The notes under the pieces were generated by a model, which saw nothing but the letters and a program-made list of their open reading frames with translations, did not search any database and had not been told where the DNA came from. 64,000 nucleotides of DNA from Psychrobacter sp. UBA3962 (GTDB taxonomy: Bacteria > Pseudomonadota > Gammaproteobacteria > Pseudomonadales > Moraxellaceae), in the NCBI RefSeq assembly GCF_002385225.1, contig NZ_DGDC01000030.1:1-64000 (forward strand). The letters run 5' to 3'. Positions 7,870 to 17,169 of this stretch are shown here, in pieces. The position numbers and the translations under genes are program-made. Every line of letters begins with the position of its first letter. The stretch's first letter is position 1.

Positions 7870-9759
7870 ATGTCTACATATAAACCCACCTCTCATTGCT
7901 CTACAAAAAGAGTTCAATTCCCTGCCCTAAAAAGCCTATCAAAAGCGATATTGGCCATTACTTTATCGGGTATGGGTGTGGCTCATGCGAGTGACTATAG
8001 TAGTGTCACCTTTTTTGGGGACAGCTTGACCGATGGGGGCTACTTTAAACCGGTATTGGATAAAGAAGAGTCCGGTCAATTTACAACCAACCCTGATAAT
8101 ACTTGGGCCACGCCATTCGCAGAGAGTCTAGGTCTAACTTCCACTGCTAATACCATAGATGGTAGTCGAACAGGAAACAACTATGCCATTGGGGGAGCAC
8201 GAGCAGGAAAAGATGTGCAAAGAGAAGGGTTGCCTGTTGCTTCTACAAAAACTCAGCTAGATAGCTATTTAGAAAATAATACGGTAGATTCTAACGGGCT
8301 ATATTCAGTTTGGATTGGAGCCAATGACCTATTGGCGGTAGTAGAGGATTTGCCAAGCAAAGATACAATCATCTCTGAAGCTGTACAGGACCAAGTGGCC
8401 GTTATCAACAAGTTGCATACCAATGGGGCTAACTATATTTTAGCACCTAATATCCCTGATGTTGGATTAACACCCTATCTTGCGGCAGCAGGGGAGAGTC
8501 TACAAGCTTTTGGTACTGGGATGTCTGCTCAATACAATGATGCCTTATATGAAGGGGTAAAAAGCACTGGAGCCAATGTTATTCCGTTAGACACTTTTAG
8601 CTTATTGCAAAAAGTTGCAAAAAACCCATCGGCTTACGGTTTTAGCAATATGAATGAAACAGCTTGTGGCTCGGTCAGCTCACTAGAGTGTGGAAGAACG
8701 GACTTAGCTGAGCCAGGGGCAGAAAACAATTACTTCTTTGCCGATAGCATTCATCCCACAGGACGTGCGCACCGCATGATTGCCGATTATGCCAATGCGG
8801 TAGTTACTGCACCCGGCCAGGTGAGTGTGTTACCTCATATCGCTACCCAGTCGGGCTTAGCCACTAATGAGCGTTTGCAAACCCACATCAATCAGCGTCA
8901 AAACCAAAATCATAGCACTCAAAGCATGAGCCCAGAAGGGTGGATATCGGCGAATATCAATGCACTAGATGTGGCTGGATTTGAGAGTAGTGGTAATGCA
9001 CAGCTATTAATGGGACTTGACTTTACTCATAGCAGCTTACCCAATGCGATGACCGGGGTTTATGCCAATTTAAGTCGATCAGAACTAGACAGTAGCAAGC
9101 GTAATGGCCTTGATAAGGTTGATTTTGATGAGCTGGGGTTAGGCCTGTATCATAGCCATAATTTAGGCAAAGTTCAGTTGAATGGCGCGCTAGGTTATAG
9201 CACTATCGATATGGAACTAAATCGTAAAGTGAGTCTAGATAACTATACTGAGAATTATAAGTCAGATGTCGATGGCAGTCGCTATTATGCGTCGTTGCAA
9301 GCGGGTTATCCTATGGTGCTAAATGACCTGACTCAGTTTGCCAATACCACCATAACCCCCTATCTAGGGGCTACAGCCAACCGAGTTAAGCTCGATGCGA
9401 TTAAAGAAGGCACCTCGGACGATCCGATTGCCATGCAGTTCGATAAGCAAAAATACAATACTATTTATGGGACGTTGGGGGTCAAAGCCAGTAGCCAGTT
9501 GAGCAACACCTTAAATGTCTTTGGCGATGTTCATTATCAAAAGCAGTTGGATGATAATCATAAAGAAGTCACAGCACGAGTAAATACCTTATCTGATATG
9601 TCATTTACAGCACCAAAAGCCAGCCTTGATGATGACAGCTTTGGGGCTAGCCTTGGCTTGTCTCGTCAGTTTAAATCATTCTTAGGCAGTGCCGGCGTGT
9701 CATATGCTTCAGGGGATAAAGATGAACTCACCAGCGTATTTATCGAGCTAATTAAGTAG
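7870..9759 (+). CDS. GDSL-type esterase autotransporter (EstA-like)
   Basis: A 629-residue protein with an N-terminal signal peptide ending at about residue 40 (VAHA-SD). The passenger is a GDSL esterase: FFGDSLTDGG with nucleophile Ser52, NYAIGGARAG (block II, about 104-113), WIGANDLL with Asn152, and the DSIHPTG block supplying Asp292 and His295. Residues from about 340 onward form an autotransporter beta-barrel of amphipathic strands. This matches the EstA/type Va family, which displays the esterase on the outer surface to hydrolyse lipids or esters. The C-terminus ends FIELIK rather than in the aromatic residue usually recognised by the BAM complex. It is monocistronic. Confidence 0.9.
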   Translation: MSTYKPTSHCSTKRVQFPALKSLSKAILAITLSGMGVAHASDYSSVTFFGDSLTDGGYFKPVLDKEESGQFTTNPDNTWATPFAESLGLTSTANTIDGSRTGNNYAIGGARAGKDVQREGLPVASTKTQLDSYLENNTVDSNGLYSVWIGANDLLAVVEDLPSKDTIISEAVQDQVAVINKLHTNGANYILAPNIPDVGLTPYLAAAGESLQAFGTGMSAQYNDALYEGVKSTGANVIPLDTFSLLQKVAKNPSAYGFSNMNETACGSVSSLECGRTDLAEPGAENNYFFADSIHPTGRAHRMIADYANAVVTAPGQVSVLPHIATQSGLATNERLQTHINQRQNQNHSTQSMSPEGWISANINALDVAGFESSGNAQLLMGLDFTHSSLPNAMTGVYANLSRSELDSSKRNGLDKVDFDELGLGLYHSHNLGKVQLNGALGYSTIDMELNRKVSLDNYTENYKSDVDGSRYYASLQAGYPMVLNDLTQFANTTITPYLGATANRVKLDAIKEGTSDDPIAMQFDKQKYNTIYGTLGVKASSQLSNTLNVFGDVHYQKQLDDNHKEVTARVNTLSDMSFTAPKASLDDDSFGASLGLSRQFKSFLGSAGVSYASGDKDELTSVFIELIK

Positions 9760-9801
9760 TATTCTCTGATTGAATTTTCCTGATTATCGTAAAATAATAC
9801 C

Positions 9802-9838
9802 AAGGCTGAATAGTTAACACTATTCAGCCTTTTAGTTT
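9802..9838 (+). terminator. Terminator after the autotransporter gene
   Basis: AAGGCTGAATAGT and its exact complement form a 13-bp stem with loop TAAC, followed by a T-rich tail. Confidence 0.85.
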
Positions 9839-10010
9839 TAAAAGTAAGTAAGCCAGAGAGAGATAGCCGATAAGCTAAGCTGAATACAACGATTACGTGA
9901 AGCATATTTGCATCCCACCCATAGCGTGGTACGATTACCTTTGTTTTGGCGAATAAGCCAGCTTATTATAGAAATATAACAATCTTAAGACAGATAAATA
10001 GGACCGCATC

Positions 10011-10457
10011 ATGAGTAATGACACCCCAAGACTAGACCCAAAATCTATGCCACTACAAGGCGATGTGACTTGGAAAGAAGATAAACACTTTATTGGGACT
10101 GCGCCATCGGGTAAGACCGTTGATATTGATGCCAATAAAGTCGCTGGGGCCAGTCCTATGGAGCTTGTTTTATTGGGTTTGGGCGGCTGTGCCAGCTATG
10201 ATGTGGTCGGTATTTTGCAAAAGAGCCGTCAAGATATCGAAGATGTGCGCTGTGAGTTGTCCGCGGTTCGCGCCGATACTGTGCCCGCGGTATATACCGA
10301 CATTCATTTGCACTTTGTGGTGACCGGTAATGATGTTAAAGAAAAACAAGTAGAAAAAGCAGTGGCATTGTCTTCAGACAAATACTGCTCAGCCAGCAAA
10401 ATGCTAGCGGACGGTGGGGTACATGTTACCCATAGCTTTGAAGTCGTTGCCAGTTAA
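10011..10457 (+). CDS. OsmC family peroxiredoxin-like protein
   Basis: A 148-residue protein with the two OsmC-type cysteines in GLGGCASYDV (about residue 63) and DKYCSASKML (about 126). OsmC/Ohr proteins reduce organic hydroperoxides using a Cys pair. The length and wider sequence resemble the YhfA-like branch rather than Ohr. Whether it is catalytic on organic peroxides is inferred from the cysteines only. A MAPEG-family membrane gene follows 81 bases downstream on the same strand and may share its transcript. Confidence 0.85.
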   Translation: MSNDTPRLDPKSMPLQGDVTWKEDKHFIGTAPSGKTVDIDANKVAGASPMELVLLGLGGCASYDVVGILQKSRQDIEDVRCELSAVRADTVPAVYTDIHLHFVVTGNDVKEKQVEKAVALSSDKYCSASKMLADGGVHVTHSFEVVAS

Positions 10458-10538
10458 TCTCAGGCCATAGCTATCATAATAGCTAACTAATAAATTAAAT
10501 AGGCAGTAAATGATCAGTCGAAACCTAAGGAAGATATA

Positions 10539-10964
10539 ATGAGTTGGTTCTTTGCCTTAATACCAGGCACGGCAAATGTGGCTATCTGGACGATGATGAT
10601 TGCCAGTGCCCTCCCTTTTTTGCTTGCCATGTTGGCTAAGGCGCTGGGTGGGTTTGGTATGGCTGACAATAGTCATCCCCGTGAGGCAGTCGCTAAATTT
10701 ACTGGCAGGGCAGCGCGTGCTAATGCCGCTCAGCAAAATAGCTTTGAGAGTTTGCCCGTATTCCTGGCCTCAGTGATCGTTGCCATGTTGTTTTTCGTGC
10801 CCCAGATTGTGGTGAACTACCTAGCTGTGATGTATGTGGCTTTACGCTTAATTTATGCCATTGCCTATATCGTCAACCTACCAACTTTACGCTCTATTAT
10901 TTGGGCCTTATCAATGGCTTGTTGCTTTATGCTGTTTTATTTAGCGGTAAAAATGGCCTTCTAA
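10539..10964 (+). CDS. MAPEG family membrane protein
   Basis: A 141-residue integral membrane protein with four hydrophobic segments and the ARAANAAQQNSFESLPVF segment between the first two, the typical MAPEG pattern (membrane-associated proteins in eicosanoid and glutathione metabolism). Bacterial members are mostly of unknown function; glutathione-dependent detoxification is a family-level guess. AAGGA precedes the ATG. It follows the OsmC gene and ends at a bidirectional terminator. Confidence 0.8.
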   Translation: MSWFFALIPGTANVAIWTMMIASALPFLLAMLAKALGGFGMADNSHPREAVAKFTGRAARANAAQQNSFESLPVFLASVIVAMLFFVPQIVVNYLAVMYVALRLIYAIAYIVNLPTLRSIIWALSMACCFMLFYLAVKMAF

Positions 10965-11003
10965 AACCTAGACAGGTTGAAGGCTTTAATAAGCTGTAAA
11001 AAA

Positions 11004-11049
11004 AGTCAAAAAAAGGAGCTTGATATCAATCAAGCTCCTTTTTTTGACT
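11004..11049. terminator. Very long perfect bidirectional terminator
   Basis: Two 20-bp arms (11004-11023 and 11030-11049) are exact inverted complements with a 6-base loop. A- and T-tracts in each arm let it end both the MAPEG transcript and the converging dusC transcript. Confidence 0.9.
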
Positions 11050-11084
11050 ATTAATTTACTACAGACAAAATTTGAAAGCTAAAG

Positions 11085-12056
11085 CTACCCCATTTGTGCT
11101 TCAAGCTTATTTATAATGCTTTGTTTATCGCGTACCCTTTTAATGTCTTCCCACAACTCTTTGGCTTCTACATAGCCTTTACTGAGCATGCCTAGCCACT
11201 GCTTATAACGACCGATTAATGCCAAATCACTTTTTGCTTCGCCTTGAAGAAAGGCAATTTGATGCACAATTAGTGCCTGCCAGGGTAGCGTGATGTCTGG
11301 ATTATCAATTTGGGCCACCAAGTCTGGTCTGGTCACAGCGCCTCGACCCAACATAAGGTGCGCGGTATTCGATTGGGTGCTACAACGTAAGGCATGGTCA
11401 TGATTCCAGATCTCGCCATTGGCAATCACCGGTATCTTAAGCTCTGTAAAGCTGACAATTTTTTCCCAATAAGCCGGGGGTTTGTAGCCTTGAGTCTTAG
11501 TGCGGGCATGGATGGTTAGCCAGTCAGCCCCACTGTCGGCAATGGCACTTTTAATGCCTTGCAAATTACTGCTGTCAGTATAGCCCAAACGTATTTTTGC
11601 TGAAACCGGGATATGGCTCGGTGTTTTATCGCGTACCGCCGAGATGATATCGCGCATTAGGTGAGGCTCATCGAGAAGGACACTTCCGCCACGGTGGTTG
11701 TTTACGGTCTTAGCGGGGCAACCAAAGTTAATGTCTATTGCTGGTGCTCCTAACTCAGCTGCGACTAGAGCGTTTTCCCCCATCAGCTCCGGATTACTAC
11801 CTAACAGCTGAATGTGAATCGGGGTGCCACTCTCGGTACGGCTATCGTTTTTTAATTCCGGAACATAGCGATAAAAGACATGCTCTGGTAACACATGATG
11901 GGTAATACGAATGAATTCGCTGACAGACCAATCGTAGGGCCGTCCCAAGTCGCTCGCAATTTGGGTTAGGATCTGACGCATTAATGGGTCAGTGAGTCCT
12001 TCCATAGGAGCAAGTAGACGCACAGGATTTGAGAAGAATTGGGCGGAAAAGGACAT
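11085..12056 (-). CDS. dusC: tRNA-dihydrouridine(16) synthase
   Basis: FMN enzyme that reduces uridine 16 in the tRNA D-loop. The 323-residue protein opens VRLLAPMEGLTDPLMR, has VSEFIRI, the INFGCPAKTVN segment with the catalytic Cys, and ANGEIWNHDHAL in the phosphate-binding part. VSEFIRITHHVLPEHVFYR and the C-terminal RYKQWLGMLSKGY follow E. coli DusC more closely than DusA or DusB, so I assign the C subfamily. It is a single gene on the minus strand facing the strong terminator. Confidence 0.9.
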   Translation of the reverse strand: MSFSAQFFSNPVRLLAPMEGLTDPLMRQILTQIASDLGRPYDWSVSEFIRITHHVLPEHVFYRYVPELKNDSRTESGTPIHIQLLGSNPELMGENALVAAELGAPAIDINFGCPAKTVNNHRGGSVLLDEPHLMRDIISAVRDKTPSHIPVSAKIRLGYTDSSNLQGIKSAIADSGADWLTIHARTKTQGYKPPAYWEKIVSFTELKIPVIANGEIWNHDHALRCSTQSNTAHLMLGRGAVTRPDLVAQIDNPDITLPWQALIVHQIAFLQGEAKSDLALIGRYKQWLGMLSKGYVEAKELWEDIKRVRDKQSIINKLEAQMG

Positions 12057-12153
12057 GGCGATTACACAGACGCAGAAATAAAAGGGGCATGATAGCTTAT
12101 CTGTAGTAAGACAGCCACCACCTTATGGTTTGGGACAGGATAGGGGATAACCA

Positions 12154-13668
12154 CTAAGTCCCATAAATGACTTTTTTACCCGATTTAAAGCCGGAGATTA
12201 AGTCTCTAATATTGTGAATATCAAGGTTGTCTTTGGCTCGGGTACAGGCCACATAAAGTAGGCGCAGCTCTTCAGGGCTAATCTTTAGCCCATGGGTGGT
12301 AACGTCATAATAGAAGTCATCGTCAAGTTGTACCCGATCCCATTCGAGACCTTTGGCTTTATGGGCAGTAGAGATAACATAGTCGGCATCGCGCACATCG
12401 GTCAGGCTATTTACCGCTTGTGACAGCACTTCCGTACCATGGTCATCAACCAACTTTACCAATGTCTTAAGGTCGCTGCCTTCATTGGTCTCCGCGTAAT
12501 CTTGAACATCACCCCAGTTATAAAAATAAGCAAGCTCTGGTACCCCGTAAGCAGATTTACCTGCCTTTAAACTCTCCGCCGCTTTACAGAACTTGAGCAT
12601 TCTGTCGGCATCAGCTTGTAAGGCCACTTTATGGCCATTTTTCAGCCCCGACAACAGTTGTGCCATCGCCGCGGCGTTAGTACGACATAAAATAGCGTCT
12701 TTTTTACCATGCGTTGTTATCTTGTCGGTACTAGAGGTCTTATTGGGGTTGCCTCTTAAGGGCACCTCTTCTTGTAGCGCTGTTAAAAACAAGTTAGCGA
12801 TATCCGCAATGTCTTCACCGAAACGGAAAGACTGAGTCAGCAGGGTTTGCGGTAAAGGCAGTTTTTTCATGGCATTGATTGCCCCGCGCCACTCATAAAT
12901 TTGCTGATGAGCGTCCCCAACATAGATTACTTGACGCGACTGCTGAGTTAAAATCCCCATCATTAAAGGGTCGGCATCTTGGGCCTCATCAAATAAAATA
13001 AAATCAGCTGGAATAATGGGCTTTGACAGTGCCCATAGCTTCAGATAAATATCATGTCCAATGCCCGCAGGGTGTCTGGGATCTATCGATTGTTCCCAAC
13101 GTCTCTCTACAGCAGGATAAAGTATCTCACGCAGTTGCTCTTCGTCAGCAGCCGACATCCAACTGGGGAAAATTAAGTGGCGTGGCGCGGGATAGCTGGC
13201 ATGAGTGCTACAAAAGTTGCTAACGGCATCACTGACAAACCGAGCTTGGCGGGCAGGGGTTAAATTGACATAAGTGGTTTTGCCTTCCATTTGACGACGT
13301 ACTTGGACAGTACGTAGTCCTAGATCATCGCCCAAACGTTTGGGCGAAAAACGCGGTAGTGACAGCTTAGCGGTAATATCTCGAGACACATGACGGTAGG
13401 CCAAAGAGTGAAAGGTGCGACAGTCTACGTGACCAGGAAATTTTTGTTTGGCTTCATTGGCAATGCCTTTGTTAAAAGCCAAATATAAGCCACGACCGCG
13501 CAGACGTTCAGCGATAAGCTTTAGCGTGGTAGTCTTACCCGCACCGGCATAGGCCACTATTTTAAAAGACTTACCGTCCATGGCCATATTTAAAGCAGCC
13601 AACTGCTCATCGGTCGGGTCACTCATATAAGCCGGCATGGGTGCTGACGATAAAGCAGTTACAGACAT
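12154..13668 (-). CDS. Compact UvrD/Rep-type superfamily 1 helicase
   Basis: SF1A helicase with Walker A AYAGAGKTTTLK near the N-terminus, a DEAQDADP Walker B, the QSFRFG motif, TAHKAKGLEWDRV and RLLYVACTRAKDN. At 504 residues it is about 200 shorter than UvrD/Rep (about 720), so the 1B/2B insertions are reduced; similar short proteins are annotated as UvrD-like or FBH1-like helicases. The frame extends to 13740, but the ATG at 13668 has an AGG 8-10 bases upstream and starts MSVTALSS, while the added 24 residues are hydrophobic and unlike a helicase start. It stands alone. It probably unwinds or strips DNA in repair; the exact role is unknown. Confidence 0.8.
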   Translation of the reverse strand: MSVTALSSAPMPAYMSDPTDEQLAALNMAMDGKSFKIVAYAGAGKTTTLKLIAERLRGRGLYLAFNKGIANEAKQKFPGHVDCRTFHSLAYRHVSRDITAKLSLPRFSPKRLGDDLGLRTVQVRRQMEGKTTYVNLTPARQARFVSDAVSNFCSTHASYPAPRHLIFPSWMSAADEEQLREILYPAVERRWEQSIDPRHPAGIGHDIYLKLWALSKPIIPADFILFDEAQDADPLMMGILTQQSRQVIYVGDAHQQIYEWRGAINAMKKLPLPQTLLTQSFRFGEDIADIANLFLTALQEEVPLRGNPNKTSSTDKITTHGKKDAILCRTNAAAMAQLLSGLKNGHKVALQADADRMLKFCKAAESLKAGKSAYGVPELAYFYNWGDVQDYAETNEGSDLKTLVKLVDDHGTEVLSQAVNSLTDVRDADYVISTAHKAKGLEWDRVQLDDDFYYDVTTHGLKISPEELRLLYVACTRAKDNLDIHNIRDLISGFKSGKKVIYGT

Positions 13669-13851
13669 ATTATTACCTATGGATAAAAAAAAGAGGGCTA
13701 AAAAACCATTGACGAAGCAATGGTAGCTGGCAAAGCTCATTGATGAAATGGCGGTTTGTTGTCTATTTAAAAAGCTATAAAGTCTTCAAATAGAGCGATC
13801 GAAAAAAGGATATAGGAGCCAAAGTTTGGCTAGATGCTGGGTGACTAATCA

Positions 13852-13878
13852 CGACTCCGAGTGGGTCACAAGGAGTCG
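13852..13878. other. 7-bp inverted repeat between the helicase gene and tatC
   Basis: CGACTCC and GGAGTCG are exact complements with a 13-base loop. There is no clear T-run, so this is either a weak terminator for tatC or part of the helicase promoter region. Confidence 0.3.
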
Positions 13879-13976
13879 AAGATTATTATAGCAGATTAAA
13901 GTGGCTGAAAATTTAAACGGTGTATTTAGCAGAGACCCATCAGTAATTGGCAGTAATTGGATTTTATCTTTGGCAC

Positions 13977-14825
13977 TCATTGTTCTTCATCAGTGAGAGC
14001 AGCTTTCTTCTCTTTTACCAAGATACGGGCCAATAACAAGCCAATCTCAAATAATAAAATCATAGGAATTGCCAGTAAAAACATAGAAGGCACATCAGGA
14101 GGTGACATAACCCCCGCAGCCGCAAAACAAGCCACTATTACGTAGCGTCTTTTATCAGCCAGTGTGGCGACGGACACAATGCCGGTAACGACTAAAATCA
14201 GAACCACCACAGGGATCTCAAAGGTAATCCCAAACAGCATCAATAGCTTGGTCACGAAGCTAAGATAACTCTCAATATCGGTCATAGGGACGATATTTGA
14301 GGGAGAAAAGGCAATCAAAAAGCTAAGTGCGCGTTTTAAAACAATAAAGTAAGCAAAAGCCACACCGGTATAAAACAAGACGATGGAGGAGAGTAGAATA
14401 GGTATGGCTATTCGTTTTTCATGCTTATATAGGCCTGGAGCAACAAAAGCCCAGATTTGATACAGAATAAAAGGCATCGCAAAAAAAGCTGAGGTAAGCA
14501 GCGTCAGCCGAATAGGCGCCATGAAGTTGGCCACTGGATCGATGGCAATCATGGTAGAAGCTGTGGGTAATATCTCTACTAGGGGCTCAGAAATAATATC
14601 GTACAGCTCGCGCGAAAAGCCCACTAAGCCTAAGAAAATAACCGAAACCACCACCATAATTTTAATCAGATGCGCCCTTAACTCGACCAAATGCTCAGTA
14701 AGCGGCATATCTGCTAAAGCGTCTTCATTAGCAGCTGTATCAGAGGAGTTCTTGGCATCATTATCTGTTACCGACTCTTTGTCTGTAGAGGCGAAGCGTT
14801 GCTTCTTTTTTTTGAATAAGCTCAT
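13977..14825 (-). CDS. tatC: Sec-independent protein translocase TatC
   Basis: Six-helix inner-membrane protein that, with TatB, binds twin-arginine signal peptides and starts export of folded proteins. The 282-residue protein has MPLTEHLVELRAHLIK near residue 40, the FAMPFILYQIWAFVAPGLYKHEKR block and FAYFIVLKRALSFL, all TatC signatures. The first 38 residues are polar and rich in Lys/Asp, an N-terminal extension compared with E. coli TatC. Its start overlaps the tatB stop by four bases, pointing to translational coupling in a hisIE-tatA-tatB-tatC operon. Confidence 0.96.
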   Translation of the reverse strand: MSLFKKKKQRFASTDKESVTDNDAKNSSDTAANEDALADMPLTEHLVELRAHLIKIMVVVSVIFLGLVGFSRELYDIISEPLVEILPTASTMIAIDPVANFMAPIRLTLLTSAFFAMPFILYQIWAFVAPGLYKHEKRIAIPILLSSIVLFYTGVAFAYFIVLKRALSFLIAFSPSNIVPMTDIESYLSFVTKLLMLFGITFEIPVVVLILVVTGIVSVATLADKRRYVIVACFAAAGVMSPPDVPSMFLLAIPMILLFEIGLLLARILVKEKKAALTDEEQ

Positions 14826-15481
14826 GGTCTGACCTCAGTCGGCTTAGCTGAGCCAGTGTCTGTTTCTGTTGATATCACTTGTGTATTGTATAACAACGGA
14901 TTGGCGGTATAGTTAGGAAGAAAAGGGGGTGGTGGCAAGCGTCTCACTCGGTCATAGTCTCCCAGTAAAAACCACATGTTTTCCCAAGGACGGGTCATTT
15001 GCGGTGCAGAAGGTTCAACAGGCTGCGCTGCAACAGAGGTATCCGCTTTTGATGAGTTAGCGTTGTTTACAGAGCCATAGGCATAATCGGTATCGCTATC
15101 ACTATTTGGATTGGCATTAGCAACAGGATGCACCCACTCTTTCTCTCCAGTGTTGCCCGTAGGCTTGCCCGATTGCAATTGTCTCAGCTGAGAGTTTTGT
15201 TGTTGCTCAAACTCTTGAATACTGCCACGCAACTGGGCCATCTCCTTTTGCATCTCAGCTTCTGACTCACGGATTTTAGCCAGCTCTTGTTGCATTAATT
15301 GCCGGGTTTCTGCCAAATCCAGCTCAGCTTCCATCTCAGCCTTCAAAGTGCCTATGGTCCGGCGGAACTTAGAATAATAAGTACCTACCGTACGCACCGC
15401 CTGCGGTAACTTTTCGGGACCCAAAACGATGAGCGCAATGATGCCAAACACCATAAGCTCATAAAAACTGAAGTTAAACAT
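14822..15481 (-). CDS. tatB: Sec-independent protein translocase TatB
   Basis: One N-terminal membrane helix (about 3-20) with MFNFSFYELMVFGIIALIVLGPEKLP, then an amphipathic helix and a coiled-coil-prone segment (about 45-100). The LGPEKLP hinge is the TatB signature. At 219 residues it is longer than E. coli TatB (171); residues 100-219 are a low-complexity tail rich in Pro, Asn and Ser. It overlaps tatC by four bases. Confidence 0.93.
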   Translation of the reverse strand: MFNFSFYELMVFGIIALIVLGPEKLPQAVRTVGTYYSKFRRTIGTLKAEMEAELDLAETRQLMQQELAKIRESEAEMQKEMAQLRGSIQEFEQQQNSQLRQLQSGKPTGNTGEKEWVHPVANANPNSDSDTDYAYGSVNNANSSKADTSVAAQPVEPSAPQMTRPWENMWFLLGDYDRVRRLPPPPFLPNYTANPLLYNTQVISTETDTGSAKPTEVRP

Positions 15482-15535
15482 AACCGCTTAATATCCTGTC
15501 ACTGTATTTAGTCGCCCAGAACTCTATAATAATCA

Positions 15536-15790
15536 TTAAGATTGATGAGTATCTTCAGCTTTGGTTTTTTCTACAGTTACTTTTACTTCTGTGTTTTCAG
15601 AAGCGTCATGATCAATAACTTTTGGCTGGTTTTTGGCTTTGGAATGGGCCTCTTCTTCATCTTTTACCGCATCTTTAAAGCCTTTTACGGCGCCGCCCAA
15701 ATCTTTACCGGCATTTTTTAGTTTTGAGGTACCGAAGATTAGCAGAGCAATGCCTAGAATAATTAATAACTGCATTGGAGATAGGCTCAT
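15536..15790 (-). CDS. tatA: Sec-independent protein translocase TatA
   Basis: An 84-residue protein with an N-terminal membrane helix followed by the FGTSKLKNAGKDLGGAVKGFKDA amphipathic helix, in which the Phe-Gly hinge marks TatA. It oligomerises to form the export pore. The tail is highly charged (Lys/Glu/Asp). It is the first tat gene, 55 bases before tatB and downstream of hisIE. Confidence 0.95.
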   Translation of the reverse strand: MSLSPMQLLIILGIALLIFGTSKLKNAGKDLGGAVKGFKDAVKDEEEAHSKAKNQPKVIDHDASENTEVKVTVEKTKAEDTHQS

Positions 15791-15917
15791 GATAGTGTCC
15801 TTTTATTTAACTCATTAATTTATAAAAACTTTTTAACGGTTTATGATTCAAGCTGGTGCTGTCTACCATAGAGATATAAATAGATATATATACAACTAAA
15901 TAGACCCACCAGACTCT

Positions 15918-16844
15918 TTATTGAGTACGGCTGTTTTTCTCATCTATACCAGACAGTCCAAAGCGTCTTGCTAACTCTACTAAAACGCGATCAGACCGTA
16001 TATTAAACCAAGCTAATGTGACAATTGTATGGAACCAGACATCGGCTATCTCATAAATAAGATCATCGGTTAGGGCCGAGTGCTCCGCAGCTAGGTCATC
16101 CTCTGTGTTGACCACGGCTTCTGTAGTATTGCTAGCAAAGGCCAGATCTTTAGCGGCGATGATAGTCTCAACCGCTTCTTCACCTACTTTTTCTAAAATT
16201 TTATTAAGACCTTTGGCGTACAGGCTAGCGACATAAGAGCTTTTGGCATCGGCCTGTTTGCGTTCAGCCATCACAGCATCTAGGTGTTGTAGCACGGTAC
16301 TGGCTTCAATAGAGGCCACAGCTTCTGTAGGTTGGCCGACATCTCTATTATCTGTGGCCATTATAGCATTCGATGCCTCAGAGACAGTAGTGCCATAAAT
16401 CTCATTGGGGTCTTTAATAACAGGGGCTACAGTCTCCCAGCTGGGTGAGGATGAGGTTAAATCCAGCTTACGATAGAAGCAAGATTTGCGGCCAGTATGA
16501 CAAGCGATATCACCAATTTGAGTCACAGACAATACAATCACATCGGCATCACAGTCCAGATGAATGTCGTGCACAATTTGGGTATGCCCTGATGTTTCTC
16601 CCTTGTGCCATAATTTACCGCGTGAGCGTGAAAAATAGACCGCCGTTTTGGTCTGAGCTGTCAGTTGTAAAGACTCTCGGTTCATCCACGCCATCATTAA
16701 GATTTCACCGGTGCTCTTATCTTGAGCAATCGCCGGGATTAGCCCCTCTGCGGTATAGCTAATTTCATCTAACCAGCTGGCATTCTTGTTGTGGTTATTG
16801 GGGTTAACACTAGTATCAGTCATTGGTGTGTTGGGGTTGGACAT
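15918..16844 (-). CDS. hisI: Phosphoribosyl-AMP cyclohydrolase / phosphoribosyl-ATP pyrophosphatase
   Basis: A bifunctional HisIE protein for steps two and three of histidine synthesis. The N-terminal domain (about 25-130) carries the HisI signature: SRGKLWHKGETSGH, the DCDAD metal site and the zinc-linked cysteines of ACHTGRKSCFYR. The C-terminal domain (about 185-300) has the HisE pattern KGLNKILEKVGEEAVE and the EIADVWFH metal-binding helix. At 308 residues it is about 100 longer than the enterobacterial enzyme, with an Ala/Ser/Thr-rich linker of roughly 50 residues and a polar N-terminal extension. It lies upstream of tatABC on the same strand, an arrangement common in pseudomonads and Acinetobacter. 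Confidence 0.93.
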   Translation of the reverse strand: MSNPNTPMTDTSVNPNNHNKNASWLDEISYTAEGLIPAIAQDKSTGEILMMAWMNRESLQLTAQTKTAVYFSRSRGKLWHKGETSGHTQIVHDIHLDCDADVIVLSVTQIGDIACHTGRKSCFYRKLDLTSSSPSWETVAPVIKDPNEIYGTTVSEASNAIMATDNRDVGQPTEAVASIEASTVLQHLDAVMAERKQADAKSSYVASLYAKGLNKILEKVGEEAVETIIAAKDLAFASNTTEAVVNTEDDLAAEHSALTDDLIYEIADVWFHTIVTLAWFNIRSDRVLVELARRFGLSGIDEKNSRTQ

Positions 16845-17133
16845 GAGGCAGCACCCTATTAATCAGTTAAAGCTAAACATCTAAATATTAGGTTTTACAG
16901 TGTAAATCAAACCCAGATTCCTCTGGACTTTAGAGGAGGATAAGTTTGGTATTATAAAATCTTTTAGCATCTAGCTTTAGTATATAGGTTTATCATTCAG
17001 TCGGCATTATATAGTAAGCCCTGATTTGACTGATAAAAGGCAAAAAACCAATAAAAACTGGGATTGCGAGCAAAGAGGTGGATATTATTTTTAATAAGAA
17101 GTATTAAAAGCCACTTAACGGCAGTGAATTTAG
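16845..17133. other. Intergenic region upstream of hisIE and the rpmI promoter
   Basis: No gene seen. A TATAAT-like box near 16950 on the minus strand may belong to the hisIE promoter, but its -35 is poor. A CCTCT/AGAGG hairpin lies between it and hisIE. Confidence 0.4.
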
Positions 17134-17162
17134 TTGGTTAAAAGCTTCGTATCTGATATAAT
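17134..17162 (+). promoter_or_regulatory. Sigma-70 promoter for rpmI-rplT
   Basis: TTGGTT at 17134-17139, 17-base spacer, and a perfect TATAAT at 17157-17162. It lies about 175 bases before rpmI, leaving a long 5' leader. Confidence 0.75.
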
Positions 17163-17169
17163 GCGCGCT

